A DNA stretch of 64,000 nt from an uncultured Ruminococcus sp. (lineage in GTDB: Bacteria; Bacillota; Clostridia; Oscillospirales; Ruminococcaceae). The translations under genes were made by a program, and so were the position numbers. Each line of letters begins with the position of its first letter. The first letter of the stretch is position 1. Under the pieces are notes generated by a model. That model did no database searches. It was not told the DNA's origin and worked only from the letters and a program-made list of their open reading frames with translations. The stretch is from positions 1 to 64,000 of the forward strand of contig CAMWQI010000002.1 of assembly GCA_947176345.1 (NCBI GenBank), read 5' to 3'. Below, in pieces: positions 1 through 11,207 of the stretch.

Positions 1-56
1 ATATTATATCACTTATTCTTTTTAATTTCAATAGGAAAATCCAAAATATTATAAAA

Positions 57-80
57 AAGGACAGGTTTTCACCTGTCCTT
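57..80 (-). terminator. Rho-independent terminator of the APH-like kinase gene
   Basis: AAGGACAGG-TTTT-CCTGTCCTT hairpin followed on the minus strand by a T-run, just past the stop of the 89..844 ORF. Confidence 0.8.
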
Positions 81-88
81 GAAAAAAA

Positions 89-844
89 TCAGCTATAATC
101 AACAACATTTACCCACGAAAGTAAAATTTCCCGTTCCTTTTGGTTTTTCTTCACGGATTGTGACGCTGCTACTATCGGACACCATGACTGAACATATTTT
201 TTAGCTGTATTGCTTTTCTGGCAGAATAAATCAAGATATTTTTCTGCACCCTCTACATTGCCTTTGAGACAAAATCGTAAATAAGTCCTTGCAACGTCGG
301 CGGAGGCGTTACCTTGTGTGGCGTGTGACCAGTCAAGAATATACGGTGTGCCATCTGGTTTTATAATGACGTTTGACGGCGTATAATCTCCATGACAAAG
401 TTTATTGTGATTTGGTGTGCTTGCAAGCCGTGTATAGAGTTCATATTTTGTTGTGTCGTCAAGTTCAGTGAGGCTTATTTTTCTGTTCATTTTGTCTTTC
501 AGTTGACTTAAAAGCGGTGAACGCTTTGAATGTATTTCAAGCTGAATATCAACAAAAAGATTCATATATTCGTCGTATTTTGCCGGATTTGAGGCTATTA
601 AATCAGCTATATTATCACCTTCGATATATTCCATAACAATAGCCCACTTGCCGTCTATTCTGGTGACTTCATAGAGTTCCGGAATATTCAGTCCTGTTTC
701 CTCTGCCCGTGCGTGATTGAGTGCCTCATTGAGAACGTCTGCCCTTGAATAATCCTCATTGAAAAGCTTTATAACCTTGTCGCCATCACGATAGATTTTC
801 TTATTTATTCTTTCAGCGATTATATTTTCTGTATTCATATTCAT
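89..844 (-). CDS. Aminoglycoside phosphotransferase/choline kinase-like family protein
   Basis: HGDYTPSNVI catalytic loop and ILDWSHA metal-binding motif. Confidence 0.8.
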   Translation of the reverse strand: MNMNTENIIAERINKKIYRDGDKVIKLFNEDYSRADVLNEALNHARAEETGLNIPELYEVTRIDGKWAIVMEYIEGDNIADLIASNPAKYDEYMNLFVDIQLEIHSKRSPLLSQLKDKMNRKISLTELDDTTKYELYTRLASTPNHNKLCHGDYTPSNVIIKPDGTPYILDWSHATQGNASADVARTYLRFCLKGNVEGAEKYLDLFCQKSNTAKKYVQSWCPIVAASQSVKKNQKEREILLSWVNVVDYS

Positions 845-853
845 TACCTCCGG

Positions 854-3478
854 TCAGTTCACGGGATAGGACTTTTCTTCAAAAGTCTTTCCGTAATAGG
901 CATTAAGATATATCTGTTTTATCTCACTCATAAGCGGATAACGTGGATTTGCACCGGTGCATTGGTCATCAAAAGCCTGCTCTGTCATTTCGTCAAGCGT
1001 TTCAAGGAAAGATTTTTCTTCAATGCCATAATCTGCTATAGTGTCCTTTATGCAGGTTTTATGCCTGAGTTCACGTATAGCGTTTATGAGATTATCAAGT
1101 TTTTCAGTATCGGAGTTTCCGCCGAGACCGAGATAATCGGCAATTTCTGCATAGCGTGAAAGTGTATGCGGATAGCTATACTGTGAGAACGTACCCATTT
1201 TTGCGGGAGTTTCAGATGCATTGAAACGCATTACATCTTCAATCAACAGTGCGTTTGCTATGCCGTGTGGTAAATGGTGGAATGCTCCTAATTTATGTGC
1301 CATAGAGTGACAAACTCCTAAAAATGCATTTGCAAAAGCCATACCAGCCATAGTGGCGGAATTAGCCATTTTTTCACGGGCTACAATATCCGATGGGTTT
1401 TCATAGGCTATCGGGAGATATTCAAATATAATTTTCAATGCCCTAAGTGCAAGACCGTCTGTAAAGTCTGTCGCCATCATTGAGGCATAAGCTTCTATGG
1501 CATGGGTTACAGCGTCAATGCCCGATGCTGATGTAAGACCTTTCGGGGCTGACATATGGAAATCAACATCAATAATAGCCATATCCGGCAGTAATTCATA
1601 ATCGGCAAGCGGATATTTTATTCCTGTTTTTCCGTCCGTGATTACTGCAAATGGTGTTACTTCCGAACCCGTTCCGGCAGATGTCGGAATAGCCACAAAA
1701 GAGGCTTTTTCACGCATTTTCGGAAATTTATATACTCTCTTTCTTATATCCATAAAACGCATAGCCATATCCATGAAATCAGCTTCAGGGTGTTCATAGA
1801 GAACCCACATTATTTTTCCAGCGTCCATAGCTGAACCACCACCAAGTGCAATAATAACATCAGGATTAAATGATGTCATCTGTTTTGCACCGTTTTCAGC
1901 ACATTCAAGAGTCGGGTCGGGTTCGACATCAAAGAATGTCGCATACTGAATGCCCATTGATTCAAGCTTATCAGTGATAGATTTTGTATAGCCGTTTTCG
2001 TAAAGAAATTTATCGGTAACTATAAATGCACGTTTTTTATCTGAAAGTTCATCCAGTGCCAGTGGCAGACAACCACGTTTCATATAAATTTTTTCCGGTA
2101 CTCTGAACCACAACATATTTTCTCTCCTGTCCGCAACGGTCTTTATATTCAAAAGATGTTTCACACCAACATTTTCGCTTATGGAGTTCCCACCCCACGA
2201 ACCACAACCGAGTGTAAGTGACGGTGCAAGGTTGAAATTATATATATCGCCTATACCACCTTGTGACGATGGTGTATTAACGAGAATACGACAGGTTTTC
2301 ATTCTGCTTTGAAATTCCGCAAGTTTTTCAGACTGATTTTTTTCGTCAATGTAAATCGATGACGTATGACCATAACCGCCGTCTGCTATAAGTTTTTCTG
2401 CTTTTGAAAAAGCGTCCTGAATATCTGTCGCCCTGTACATTGCAAGAACAGGTGATAATTTTTCATGTGCAAATTCTTCAGAAAGTTCAGTACTTTCAAC
2501 TTCACCTATAAGAATTTTAGTTCCGTCCGGAACGCTTATTCCGGCAATTTCAGCGATTTTATAAGCACTTTGTCCTACAATTTTTGCATTCAATGAACCG
2601 TTTATTAAAATTGCCTTGCGAACTTTTTCAGTTTCTTCGTCGTTAAGGAAATAACAGCCTCTTGCGGAAAATTCAGCCTTTACCTTGTCATATACGGAAT
2701 CAAGGACTATAGTTGACTGTTCAGAAGCACAAATCATGCCATTATCAAAAGTCTTTGAATGAATTATAGAATTTACAGCAAGAACAATATCCGCTGAATC
2801 GTCAATAATAGCCGGAGTGTTTCCTGCTCCGACACCTAATGCCGGCTTACCACTTGAATAAGCAGCCCTTACCATTCCTGGACCACCAGTAGCAAGAATA
2901 ATATCCGCCTCACGCATGACAAGATTAGTCATTTCAAGGCTTGGAACATCTATCCATGCTATAATATCTTCCGGTGCACCGGCTTTTATAGCCGCTTCCA
3001 ATACAGATTTTGCGGCGGCAATAGTGGATTTCTTTGCACGTGGGTGAGGACTTATTATAATACCGTTACGGGTTTTGAGGGCAAGCAGTGTCTTGAAAAT
3101 AGCCGTAGAAGTAGGATTTGTTGTCGGGATTACAGCGGCAATAACTCCTATTGGTTCAGCAATTGTTTTAGTGCCGTAAGCTGTGTTTTCCTCAATAACA
3201 CCACAGGTTTTAACGTTCCTGTATTTATTGTAAATGTACTCTGAGGCATAATGATTTTTAATCACTTTGTCTTCAACAATGCCCATGCCGGTTTCTTCAA
3301 CGGCAAGTTTTGCAAGGGGTATGCGTTCCCTGTTGACAGCAGATGCCGCCGCAAGAAAAATCTTGTCCACCTGCTCCTGCGTATATGTTGAAAAAACTTT
3401 CTGTGCCTTGCGGACACGTTCAATAGCACTTTCGAGTTTTTCGACGCTGTCAACTATTTCATAGTTTCTGTTATCCAT
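854..3478 (-). CDS. adhE: Bifunctional acetaldehyde-CoA/alcohol dehydrogenase AdhE
   Basis: N-terminal aldehyde dehydrogenase domain (active-site Cys in GMICASEQS) fused to iron-dependent ADH domain (GGGSAMDAGKIMW, HAIEAYASMMATDFTD); RBS TGGAGGAA before ATG at 3478. Confidence 0.95.
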   Translation of the reverse strand: MDNRNYEIVDSVEKLESAIERVRKAQKVFSTYTQEQVDKIFLAAASAVNRERIPLAKLAVEETGMGIVEDKVIKNHYASEYIYNKYRNVKTCGVIEENTAYGTKTIAEPIGVIAAVIPTTNPTSTAIFKTLLALKTRNGIIISPHPRAKKSTIAAAKSVLEAAIKAGAPEDIIAWIDVPSLEMTNLVMREADIILATGGPGMVRAAYSSGKPALGVGAGNTPAIIDDSADIVLAVNSIIHSKTFDNGMICASEQSTIVLDSVYDKVKAEFSARGCYFLNDEETEKVRKAILINGSLNAKIVGQSAYKIAEIAGISVPDGTKILIGEVESTELSEEFAHEKLSPVLAMYRATDIQDAFSKAEKLIADGGYGHTSSIYIDEKNQSEKLAEFQSRMKTCRILVNTPSSQGGIGDIYNFNLAPSLTLGCGSWGGNSISENVGVKHLLNIKTVADRRENMLWFRVPEKIYMKRGCLPLALDELSDKKRAFIVTDKFLYENGYTKSITDKLESMGIQYATFFDVEPDPTLECAENGAKQMTSFNPDVIIALGGGSAMDAGKIMWVLYEHPEADFMDMAMRFMDIRKRVYKFPKMREKASFVAIPTSAGTGSEVTPFAVITDGKTGIKYPLADYELLPDMAIIDVDFHMSAPKGLTSASGIDAVTHAIEAYASMMATDFTDGLALRALKIIFEYLPIAYENPSDIVAREKMANSATMAGMAFANAFLGVCHSMAHKLGAFHHLPHGIANALLIEDVMRFNASETPAKMGTFSQYSYPHTLSRYAEIADYLGLGGNSDTEKLDNLINAIRELRHKTCIKDTIADYGIEEKSFLETLDEMTEQAFDDQCTGANPRYPLMSEIKQIYLNAYYGKTFEEKSYPVN

Positions 3479-3716
3479 ACTATTCCTCCAGTACATTTTT
3501 ATTATGCAGAGATTGTTATTTTTTTAACAACCGTTGTAATGAATAAAAATTAAATATTTTCAACATTTTTTATCTGCACTATGTATATTATAACATATTT
3601 TTCCGGTAAAATACAAGTTGTTTACTGTGGTTATCAGAAATTTTTTTATTGACAGTTTTTTATTTTTATGGTAAAATAAAATTTAACAAATAAAATTCGG
3701 CAGAGGTGTTAAAATA

Positions 3717-4178
3717 ATGGGAGTATCTGGAATGTTTTTAAGAAAAATAAATGGAGAAAAATTGTCTATAGTAAAAAAAGAAATCATCGATATATTAAAT
3801 AGTCTTCATTATAGCTATTATGACTGGAATGAAGATACAAATGGAGAAGATTACTGTTCAATAAGTGTTGATAAAAATGAAATTGGCTTTATAATGCATT
3901 TATATGGTCTTAATGACCGTAAAGAAAATTGGCATATAAACTGGATAGACAATAATTTAAATTGTGTAGTTGATATCGAAGAAACATGGAATTGTGAGGA
4001 AATAGTACTTGAAATTTTGCATAAATATATGCAACTTCATCCTGATACTATTTATTATGACGAAATGGACTGGTACTATACAAAAGAAGACATAGATAAA
4101 GTATATAATAGTAATGACCATGTACATTGGAAATACAAAACATTGAAATTAGATAAAGAGTTACAGCAGGGAGAATAA
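3717..4178 (+). CDS. Hypothetical protein
   Basis: 153-aa ORF. Confidence 0.6.
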   Translation: MGVSGMFLRKINGEKLSIVKKEIIDILNSLHYSYYDWNEDTNGEDYCSISVDKNEIGFIMHLYGLNDRKENWHINWIDNNLNCVVDIEETWNCEEIVLEILHKYMQLHPDTIYYDEMDWYYTKEDIDKVYNSNDHVHWKYKTLKLDKELQQGE

Positions 4179-4180
4179 AA

Positions 4181-4372
4181 TTGAAAGTAAAATATATAGG
4201 AAAAGACCTTGTTGCTATTCAACAGGGCAAAATATATGAAGTAATTTCCATTGAAAAAGGCTGGTATAGGATTATGACGGAAATAAATGAAGATTATCTG
4301 TTTCCACCTGAATGTTTTGAAATTATACTTTCAGAAAAAGAAAAAAATCAAAATAAAATCAACCATCCGTAA
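4181..4372 (+). CDS. Small hypothetical protein
   Basis: TTG-start ORF immediately downstream of the previous CDS with RBS-like gcagggaga. Confidence 0.5.
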   Translation: MKVKYIGKDLVAIQQGKIYEVISIEKGWYRIMTEINEDYLFPPECFEIILSEKEKNQNKINHP

Positions 4373-4404
4373 CTGGATAAATCTATTAAAAAGGAGCTAA
4401 TAAC

Positions 4405-5574
4405 ATGAAAAGAAAAATTTTGTCTCTTATATCAGCAGTAACTATGGCATTTACGCTTATGCCGACCGTTGCCGTTGCAGAGGAAGAAACAACTACCAAA
4501 GAAACTATTAAGATTATGCCTATAGGCGATTCAATTACACATGGCTATCAGTCATCTGGTGGCTACAGAAAATACTTCTGCTACTGGTTCGGACGAGACG
4601 AAGAATATAATTTTGATATGGTAGGTCCTAACTCTGACTATCCCGAAACTTTTGAATACCACGACGAAACTATGACTTATGACAGCGACCACTGTGGTTA
4701 CAGCGGTTATGCCATTCAGTACATGAACGGCACTGAAACAAGACAGGGTATTCTTGAAACCTTACAGGACGGTAACTATCTCCAAACATATGACCCTGAT
4801 ATTATAATGTTGCAGATAGGAACTAATGACATTCTAAGTGCATACAATGAAGGAATTACAGACCGTCTTGAAAATCTCATCAATTACATTTCCGACAACA
4901 CAAGAGATGAGACAGTTATATTTGTAAGTACAATCCCATATATTGATGCTGTAAAGGTCTATGACTGGTGCTGGGCTTACGGTGATGAAAAATTCAGCAA
5001 CACCCCCGAAGATTTCGACAAGATAATAAACAACTATGTCGATAAATATAATAAATCTATTCCGGTACTCGTTGACAAGCTTCAAGACGAGGGAAAAAAA
5101 GTTCAGTTTGTGGATATCTATGAACGCATAAAAAAAGATAAACATTTTGAAGACGGCGTACACCCTAACGAAAAAGGCTATACAGGAATAGGTATACTTT
5201 GGGCTTCATATATTAAATATTATTTTGACATTCAGAATGCTATTGATAAAATCGACTCAACAGCAGAATGTCCATACAGAGTATCTGACTTAGTATCACT
5301 TTCAAACTATGTTTTAGGACGTAAAAATCACCAAATTACTGAAGAAAACTATTCTTTATATGACGTAAACGAAGACGGTGTGCTTGACAGCTTTGATTTA
5401 ACACTGTTAAGGCAGATGTTTATAGAAAAAAATATGAAAACTGAAAAAGTTCAGTCTTCAAATTCAACAGCCTCTACGATTCATAAAGCCGTAAACAGTG
5501 CAACTACAGAAATCGATGAGGACGAAAACAAAAATACTATAGAATACAACGGTAAAGTAATATCAATAACATAA
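4405..5574 (+). CDS. Secreted SGNH/GDSL hydrolase (CE3-like carbohydrate esterase) with C-terminal dockerin-like module
   Basis: Signal peptide; IMPIGDSITHG block, GTND block, DGVHPNEKGY block; dockerin-like segment with DVNEDGVLDSFDLTLLRQM. Confidence 0.85.
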   Translation: MKRKILSLISAVTMAFTLMPTVAVAEEETTTKETIKIMPIGDSITHGYQSSGGYRKYFCYWFGRDEEYNFDMVGPNSDYPETFEYHDETMTYDSDHCGYSGYAIQYMNGTETRQGILETLQDGNYLQTYDPDIIMLQIGTNDILSAYNEGITDRLENLINYISDNTRDETVIFVSTIPYIDAVKVYDWCWAYGDEKFSNTPEDFDKIINNYVDKYNKSIPVLVDKLQDEGKKVQFVDIYERIKKDKHFEDGVHPNEKGYTGIGILWASYIKYYFDIQNAIDKIDSTAECPYRVSDLVSLSNYVLGRKNHQITEENYSLYDVNEDGVLDSFDLTLLRQMFIEKNMKTEKVQSSNSTASTIHKAVNSATTEIDEDENKNTIEYNGKVISIT

Positions 5575-5592
5575 AAATTTCGGATTTGGTGT

Positions 5593-6012
5593 GTGATTAT
5601 TTTGAAATTATCAAAATTCAAAAAAATTGTTTTAATTATTCTTAGCCTGTTTATTCTTTTCTTTGTTGCAACTGAAATGTGTATCTTGAAATACCTTAAA
5701 GAGTATGGATATGGAATCAGTAAACTTCCCGAAACAACACTTGTTTATTTTCATTTAAGAAACGGATTTACTGTGCATTGCAATAATAAAGATAATAGTA
5801 TTTTCATTGGCAGACATGACTATATATATGATGATATTTTTTCAGAAAATGGATATTCAATGACGAAGGAAATCTTTTTTTGTGAAGCCTTTTATTATAA
5901 AAATGATAATAATTCCAGTGATATTTTTTGCTGTTATTTAACTGATGACTGGTGTCATTGGTTCAGGATTTACGAACTAAGTCCAACATATAAAATCGAA
6001 GATTTTAAATAA
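5593..6012 (+). CDS. Hypothetical membrane-anchored protein
   Basis: N-terminal TM segment; GTG start possible. Confidence 0.5.
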   Translation: MIILKLSKFKKIVLIILSLFILFFVATEMCILKYLKEYGYGISKLPETTLVYFHLRNGFTVHCNNKDNSIFIGRHDYIYDDIFSENGYSMTKEIFFCEAFYYKNDNNSSDIFCCYLTDDWCHWFRIYELSPTYKIEDFK

Positions 6013-6042
6013 AATGTTTATATATATGAAAGGAGTATAACT

Positions 6043-6444
6043 ATGAAATTGGACGGTTTCGGATTGTTTGTTAATGACATGGCTGAAATGATTCGTTTCT
6101 ATAGAAATGTACTCGGCTTTGAAATTAAAGAAGATGAAAACACATCAAATGTATATCTTGTAAAAGATGGTACATTATTTTTGCTTTATGGAAGAAATGA
6201 TTTTGAAAAAATGACCAGCAGAAAATATGAATATCTTAAAGGCGTAAACGGTCATTTTGAAATTGCATTATATGTCGATACATTTGAAGAAGTTGACATT
6301 GAATATCATAAAGCAATCTCCAAAGGTGCAACGCCCATATTAGAGCCTGTAACAGAACCTTGGGGACAAAGAACCTGTTACATTGCTGACCCTGAAGGGA
6401 ATTTAATTGAAATAGGTTCATTCAACAAACATTTTGAAAGATAA
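6043..6444 (+). CDS. VOC (glyoxalase/bleomycin resistance) family protein
   Basis: GLFVNDMAEMIRFYRNVLGFEI and WGQRTCYIADPEGNLIEIGSF motifs; RBS aaaggag. Confidence 0.9.
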   Translation: MKLDGFGLFVNDMAEMIRFYRNVLGFEIKEDENTSNVYLVKDGTLFLLYGRNDFEKMTSRKYEYLKGVNGHFEIALYVDTFEEVDIEYHKAISKGATPILEPVTEPWGQRTCYIADPEGNLIEIGSFNKHFER

Positions 6445-6447
6445 TTT

Positions 6448-6484
6448 AAGCCCGAAAGCATTTTATCAGCTTTCGGGCTTTATT
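6448..6484. terminator. Terminator between VOC gene and cupin/trp operon
   Basis: AAGCCCGAAAGC-N9-GCTTTCGGGCTT perfect hairpin. Confidence 0.8.
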
Positions 6485-6504
6485 ATTTATAAGTATAATT
6501 TTTA

Positions 6505-6813
6505 TTATTTTACTGAAATTCCAATCATTACAGTTTCTACCTGAATATTGTTCCATACAGAGTGCGGAATTTTACCTTCAACTAAAAATGATTCGTCTTT
6601 TTTCACGATTACTTCATTGTCGGCAAGTTTAATTTTTGCCTCGCCTTTTGTCACGATAAACAGGTGATTATGTTCATGTGTATGTTGTTCTGTAGGACCT
6701 CCGCCGTTCAAATCGACATAAGCTATTGAACCGTCAATAATAGTACCCATTTCGCCAAACAGTTTCCTTGCCTTGAAATTAACATGGTTAGGTGGTGTAA
6801 TAAAATCGTTCAT
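6505..6813 (-). CDS. Cupin domain protein
   Basis: GGGPTEQHTHEHNHLFIVTKGEAKIKL cupin motif; 18 bp after trpA stop. Confidence 0.85.
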   Translation of the reverse strand: MNDFITPPNHVNFKARKLFGEMGTIIDGSIAYVDLNGGGPTEQHTHEHNHLFIVTKGEAKIKLADNEVIVKKDESFLVEGKIPHSVWNNIQVETVMIGISVK

Positions 6814-6831
6814 AATTACAAAACCTCATTT

Positions 6832-7602
6832 TCAGCGGATAGCATCTTTCATGCTTTTTATGTACTCTCCTACATATTTCGGAGAGTCTTTGCCGTATTT
6901 TTCGATAATCTTTATTATTGCCGAACCTACTATAGCACCGTCGGAAAGTCCAGCCATTTTCTTAGCCTGCTCCGGATTTGATATTCCGAAACCTACAGCA
7001 CATGGAACATCTGTATTTTCACGGATTACCGAAACTATATCGCCGATATTGGTTGTTATCTCACTTCTTGTACCCGTAACGCCGAGACTGGAAACTACAT
7101 ATATAAATCCCTCTGCTTCTTTGGCAATCATGGCTATTCTGTTTTCGGAAGTGGGTGCAACTAAAGAAATCATTTCAATTCCATATTTTTTAGCAATTTC
7201 CGTAAATTCGCCCTTTTCCTCAAACGGTATATCAGGTAATATAATACCGTCCATACCTGTTTCAACACACTTTTTCATGAAACGTTCCGCACCATACGAA
7301 AATACAACATTTGCATATGTCATAAAAACCATAGGTATTTTAACATCTTTGCGGAGTTCAGCGACAAAATCAAAAATTTTATCAGTAGTAACTCCGCCGG
7401 ATAATGCACGGATATTCGCACCTTGAATTACAACGCCTTCTGCCGTCGGGTCTGAAAATGGTATACCTAATTCAATTAAATCTGCACCGTTTGCGACAGC
7501 CTCACGGACAACTTTTCCGGTAGTCTCTAAATCAGGGTCACCGCACGTAATGAACGGTATAAATGCCTTGCCGTTTTCGAAAGCCTTTTTAATATTACTC
7601 AT
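6832..7602 (-). CDS. trpA: Tryptophan synthase alpha subunit
   Basis: [31 protein letters not shown]. Confidence 0.97.
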   Translation of the reverse strand: MSNIKKAFENGKAFIPFITCGDPDLETTGKVVREAVANGADLIELGIPFSDPTAEGVVIQGANIRALSGGVTTDKIFDFVAELRKDVKIPMVFMTYANVVFSYGAERFMKKCVETGMDGIILPDIPFEEKGEFTEIAKKYGIEMISLVAPTSENRIAMIAKEAEGFIYVVSSLGVTGTRSEITTNIGDIVSVIRENTDVPCAVGFGISNPEQAKKMAGLSDGAIVGSAIIKIIEKYGKDSPKYVGEYIKSMKDAIR

Positions 7603-8779
7603 AAATATTCTCCCCTCTGTAACGTGCTATAGCTGCACAATCCTTGTCGCCACGTCCGGAGACTGTGACAATTATAATCTGTTCCTTGTCCATAGTGGGA
7701 GCGAGTTTCATGGCATAGGCTATGGCGTGTGCCGACTCTATAGCCGGAATAATTCCCTCAGTACGTGAGAGATATTCAAAAGCATTTACCGCCTCGTCAT
7801 CTGTAATGGGAACATATTCCGCACGTCCAATGTCGTGGAGGTGTGCGTGTTCAGGACCAACACCGGGGTAATCAAGACCAGCTGAAATTGAATAAACAGG
7901 TGCAATCTGTCCGTATTCGTCTTGACAAAAATATGACTTCATACCGTGGAAAATGCCTATTTTTCCAGTATTTACGGTAGCTGCTGTTTCAAAAGTATCA
8001 ATACCACGTCCGGCAGCCTCACAGCCTATAAGGCGTACTTTTTCGTCAGGTATGAAATGATAAAAACTTCCTATAGCGTTTGAACCGCCACCGACACAAG
8101 CAATTACAGCATCGGGAAGTCGTCCCTCTTTTTCCATAATTTGACTTCTTGATTCAAGTGAAATAACTGCCTGAAAATCACGCACAATAGTCGGGAACGG
8201 GTGCGGACCCATAACTGAACCCAGACAATAATGTGTATCACTTATGCGTGAAGTCCATTCTCTCATAGCTTCGGAAACTGCATCTTTGAGTGTTGCAGTG
8301 CCTGACTTTACCGGAATAACTTCTGCACCTAATAACTTCATTCTGTATACATTGAGTGCCTGACGTTTTGTGTCTTCCTCACCCATGAATACAACACATT
8401 CCATGTCAAGAAGTGCTGCCGCTGTAGCGGTTGCGACACCATGCTGACCTGCTCCGGTTTCGGCTATGAGACGGGTTTTGCCCATTTTTTTTGCAAGTAA
8501 AGCCTGTCCAAGAACGTTATTTATTTTATGTGAGCCGGTATGATTAAGGTCTTCACGTTTTAGATAAATTTTAGCCCCACCGAGTTCACGGGTGAGTTTT
8601 TCCGCATAGTAAAGCAGTGAAGGTCTTCCGGCGTAATTATCCAGTAATTCCCTTAATTCACGGTTGAAATCAGGGTCATATTTATAGTGATTATAGGCGT
8701 TTTCAAGTTCAATGACGGCATTCATAAGAGTTTCAGGAATATATTGTCCGCCATGAACGCCAAATCTTCCATTTGACAT
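7595..8779 (-). CDS. trpB: Tryptophan synthase beta subunit
   Basis: [28 protein letters not shown] lysine motif. Confidence 0.98.
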   Translation of the reverse strand: MSNGRFGVHGGQYIPETLMNAVIELENAYNHYKYDPDFNRELRELLDNYAGRPSLLYYAEKLTRELGGAKIYLKREDLNHTGSHKINNVLGQALLAKKMGKTRLIAETGAGQHGVATATAAALLDMECVVFMGEEDTKRQALNVYRMKLLGAEVIPVKSGTATLKDAVSEAMREWTSRISDTHYCLGSVMGPHPFPTIVRDFQAVISLESRSQIMEKEGRLPDAVIACVGGGSNAIGSFYHFIPDEKVRLIGCEAAGRGIDTFETAATVNTGKIGIFHGMKSYFCQDEYGQIAPVYSISAGLDYPGVGPEHAHLHDIGRAEYVPITDDEAVNAFEYLSRTEGIIPAIESAHAIAYAMKLAPTMDKEQIIIVTVSGRGDKDCAAIARYRGENIYE

Positions 8780-8780
8780 T

Positions 8781-9389
8781 TTAAATCAATCCTTTCTTTC
8801 TGATGGCTTCTGCAAAAGCTGTCATTTTGTTTAAATCCTTGTGACCGTCCGTTTCAAGTGAGGAACTGGCATCAACTGCATAGGGCTGTAACCTGCCGGA
8901 AATCTCTCCAACGTTTTCGGAAGTCAGTCCACCAGCAAGAAAATATGGACGGTTTATATTTTGTATAAGTGAGTGGTCAAAAGTCTTTCCCGAACCACTT
9001 CCGGAATCAAGAAGTATATAGTCCGCTGTTGACTTTATGGCTTTATTAATATCCTCCGGAATACAGACCTTAAAAGCCTGTATCACCGGAACAGTTATAA
9101 TTTTTCGGAGTTCGTTAATATATTCTTCGTCTTCCATACCGTGCAACTGTACTATATCAATAGTTTTATTGTTCACCAGTCCGGCTATGAAATCTTTTTC
9201 AGCATTAACAAAAACTCCCACCGGAATTATGTTTCTGTCAAGATTTTTCCGGAGTTCAAGGGCTTTTTCCGGCGAAACGTAACGTTTACTTTTTTTCGCA
9301 AACACAAAACCCACAAAATCCGGCATGACTTCATTTGCATAGTCAATATCACATGGACGACTTAAACCACACATTTTTATTTTAGTCAT
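8781..9389 (-). CDS. trpF: Phosphoribosylanthranilate isomerase
   Basis: [26 protein letters not shown]. Confidence 0.95.
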   Translation of the reverse strand: MTKIKMCGLSRPCDIDYANEVMPDFVGFVFAKKSKRYVSPEKALELRKNLDRNIIPVGVFVNAEKDFIAGLVNNKTIDIVQLHGMEDEEYINELRKIITVPVIQAFKVCIPEDINKAIKSTADYILLDSGSGSGKTFDHSLIQNINRPYFLAGGLTSENVGEISGRLQPYAVDASSSLETDGHKDLNKMTAFAEAIRKKGLI

Positions 9390-10168
9390 AAAATTCCTTT
9401 CAATTCAGCAAGTTTGGCGGTTTTATCGTCTGCACGCATAAGAGTTTCACCGATTAAAACAGCATCTGCACCGGCTTCACGGAGAAGTTTTATATCTTCA
9501 GCCGTTTTCACACCGCTTTCCGATACAAAAATTATATCTGCCGGAACTAATTCACGCATACGTCTACTGTTTCCGGTATCAACAGTAAAATCTTTTAAAT
9601 TTCTGTTATTCACACCAATAATTCTTGCACCGGAGTTTACAGCGGTTTTTATTTCGTTTTCGTCGTGTGCCTCAACAAGTGCGGAAATCCCCAGTTTATC
9701 GCATATCTTTATATATTCCTTAATCTGCTCTCCCGCGAGAATTGAACATATCAATAATACGGCTTTTGCACCGAGAATTTTAGCCTCATAAATCATATAT
9801 TCATCAACTGTAAAATCCTTGCGTATACAAGGTATTGAAACATTTTGTATTATTTCTTTCAGGTATTCGTCATGACCTAAAAACCATTTCGGCTCTGTAA
9901 GAACGGAAATGCAGTCTGCACCGGCTTTTTCATAGTCCTTTGCAATTTGCAGATATGGAAAATCCTCCGCAATAACGCCCTTTGAGGGTGAGGCTTTTTT
10001 ACACTCACATATAAATGACATACCATTTTTTTTAAGTGCCTTTTCAAACTCAAAATTCCCAGCCGGCATGGAAAGTGCCATAGCTTTTATCTCATCGGCG
10101 GAAATCTTCTGTTTTGCGATTTTAACACGTTCACGGGCGTGGTCGGCGAGTTTATCAAGAATTGTCAT
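9386..10168 (-). CDS. trpC: Indole-3-glycerol phosphate synthase
   Basis: FICECKKASPSKGVI, GVNNRNLKDFTVD, VSESGV; start set at MTILDKLADHARERV. Confidence 0.95.
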   Translation of the reverse strand: MTILDKLADHARERVKIAKQKISADEIKAMALSMPAGNFEFEKALKKNGMSFICECKKASPSKGVIAEDFPYLQIAKDYEKAGADCISVLTEPKWFLGHDEYLKEIIQNVSIPCIRKDFTVDEYMIYEAKILGAKAVLLICSILAGEQIKEYIKICDKLGISALVEAHDENEIKTAVNSGARIIGVNNRNLKDFTVDTGNSRRMRELVPADIIFVSESGVKTAEDIKLLREAGADAVLIGETLMRADDKTAKLAELKGIL

Positions 10169-10178
10169 ATTCCGCACC

Positions 10179-11207
10179 TCAACTATTGGAAACTTCAATA
10201 AGTTTTTCGAGTGTTTCAAATGCCTTGCCGGAGTCAATAAGTTCACCTGCAAGTTTTACGCCGTCTGCCATGCTGTCAGCCTTACCGCCGATATAAATTG
10301 ATGCACCAGCATTGAGTAAAACTGCATTACGCTTATGACCCTGAATTTCACCACTGAGAATTTTTCTTGTAATTTCAGCATTTTCCGATGGTGTACCACC
10401 TTTTAAGTCTTCTTTTGTACATCTTTCAAATCCGAACTGTTCAGGTGTGATTTCATAATTTTTAATCCAGCCGTTCTGATATTCGCATACTGCTGTGGGT
10501 GCACTCATGGAAATCTCATCAAGTTTATCTGTTCCATAAACAACCATTCCGTTTTTTGAACCGAGTTTCATAAGCACTTCCGCTACCGGTTCAACAAGTG
10601 ACCTGTCATAAACACCTAACAGGTGCATTTTAGGATTTGCCGGATTAGTCAATGGTCCTAAAATGTTGAAAACCGTTCTTATACCGAGTTCTTTTCTTAT
10701 CGGAGCGACGTATTTCATGGAAGTATGATACTTCTGTGCAAAGAAAAAGCAGAATCCTACTTCATTTAGGAGCTGACGGCATTTTTCAGGCTCAAGATTT
10801 ATATTCACACCAAGAGCCTCCAGACAGTCAGCCGTACCACACAGTGAAGAAGCGGCACGGTTGCCGTGTTTAGCAACAAGAACTCCCGACGATGCAATAA
10901 CAAGTGCAGAAGTCGTTGATATATTGAAACTTTGTGCATTGTCACCGCCTGTGCCGACGATTTCCAGTAAATCAAGGTCATTTTCAAACTTTACAGCAGC
11001 ATCACGCATAGCAGCGGCACAACCTGTTATTTCCTGAATAGTTTCAGCCTTTGTGCTTTTCGTGGATAGTGCCGAAAGAAATGCCGAATTTTGTGTGGGG
11101 GTAGTTTGACCGGACATTATTTCCGATACAACCTGATATGCTTCATCATATGTCAAGTCCTGTTTGTCAACGATTTTCATAATAGCCTCTTTAATCATTG
11201 AAATCAA
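10179..11207 (-). CDS. trpD: Anthranilate phosphoribosyltransferase
   Basis: [29 protein letters not shown]; exact start uncertain. Confidence 0.95.
   Translation of the reverse strand: MISMIKEAIMKIVDKQDLTYDEAYQVVSEIMSGQTTPTQNSAFLSALSTKSTKAETIQEITGCAAAMRDAAVKFENDLDLLEIVGTGGDNAQSFNISTTSALVIASSGVLVAKHGNRAASSLCGTADCLEALGVNINLEPEKCRQLLNEVGFCFFFAQKYHTSMKYVAPIRKELGIRTVFNILGPLTNPANPKMHLLGVYDRSLVEPVAEVLMKLGSKNGMVVYGTDKLDEISMSAPTAVCEYQNGWIKNYEITPEQFGFERCTKEDLKGGTPSENAEITRKILSGEIQGHKRNAVLLNAGASIYIGGKADSMADGVKLAGELIDSGKAFETLEKLIEVSNS

Noticed and set aside
6773-7426. 217-aa + strand ORF opposite trpA
   Set aside because: Antisense to a clear trpA coding sequence with conserved motifs; shadow ORF
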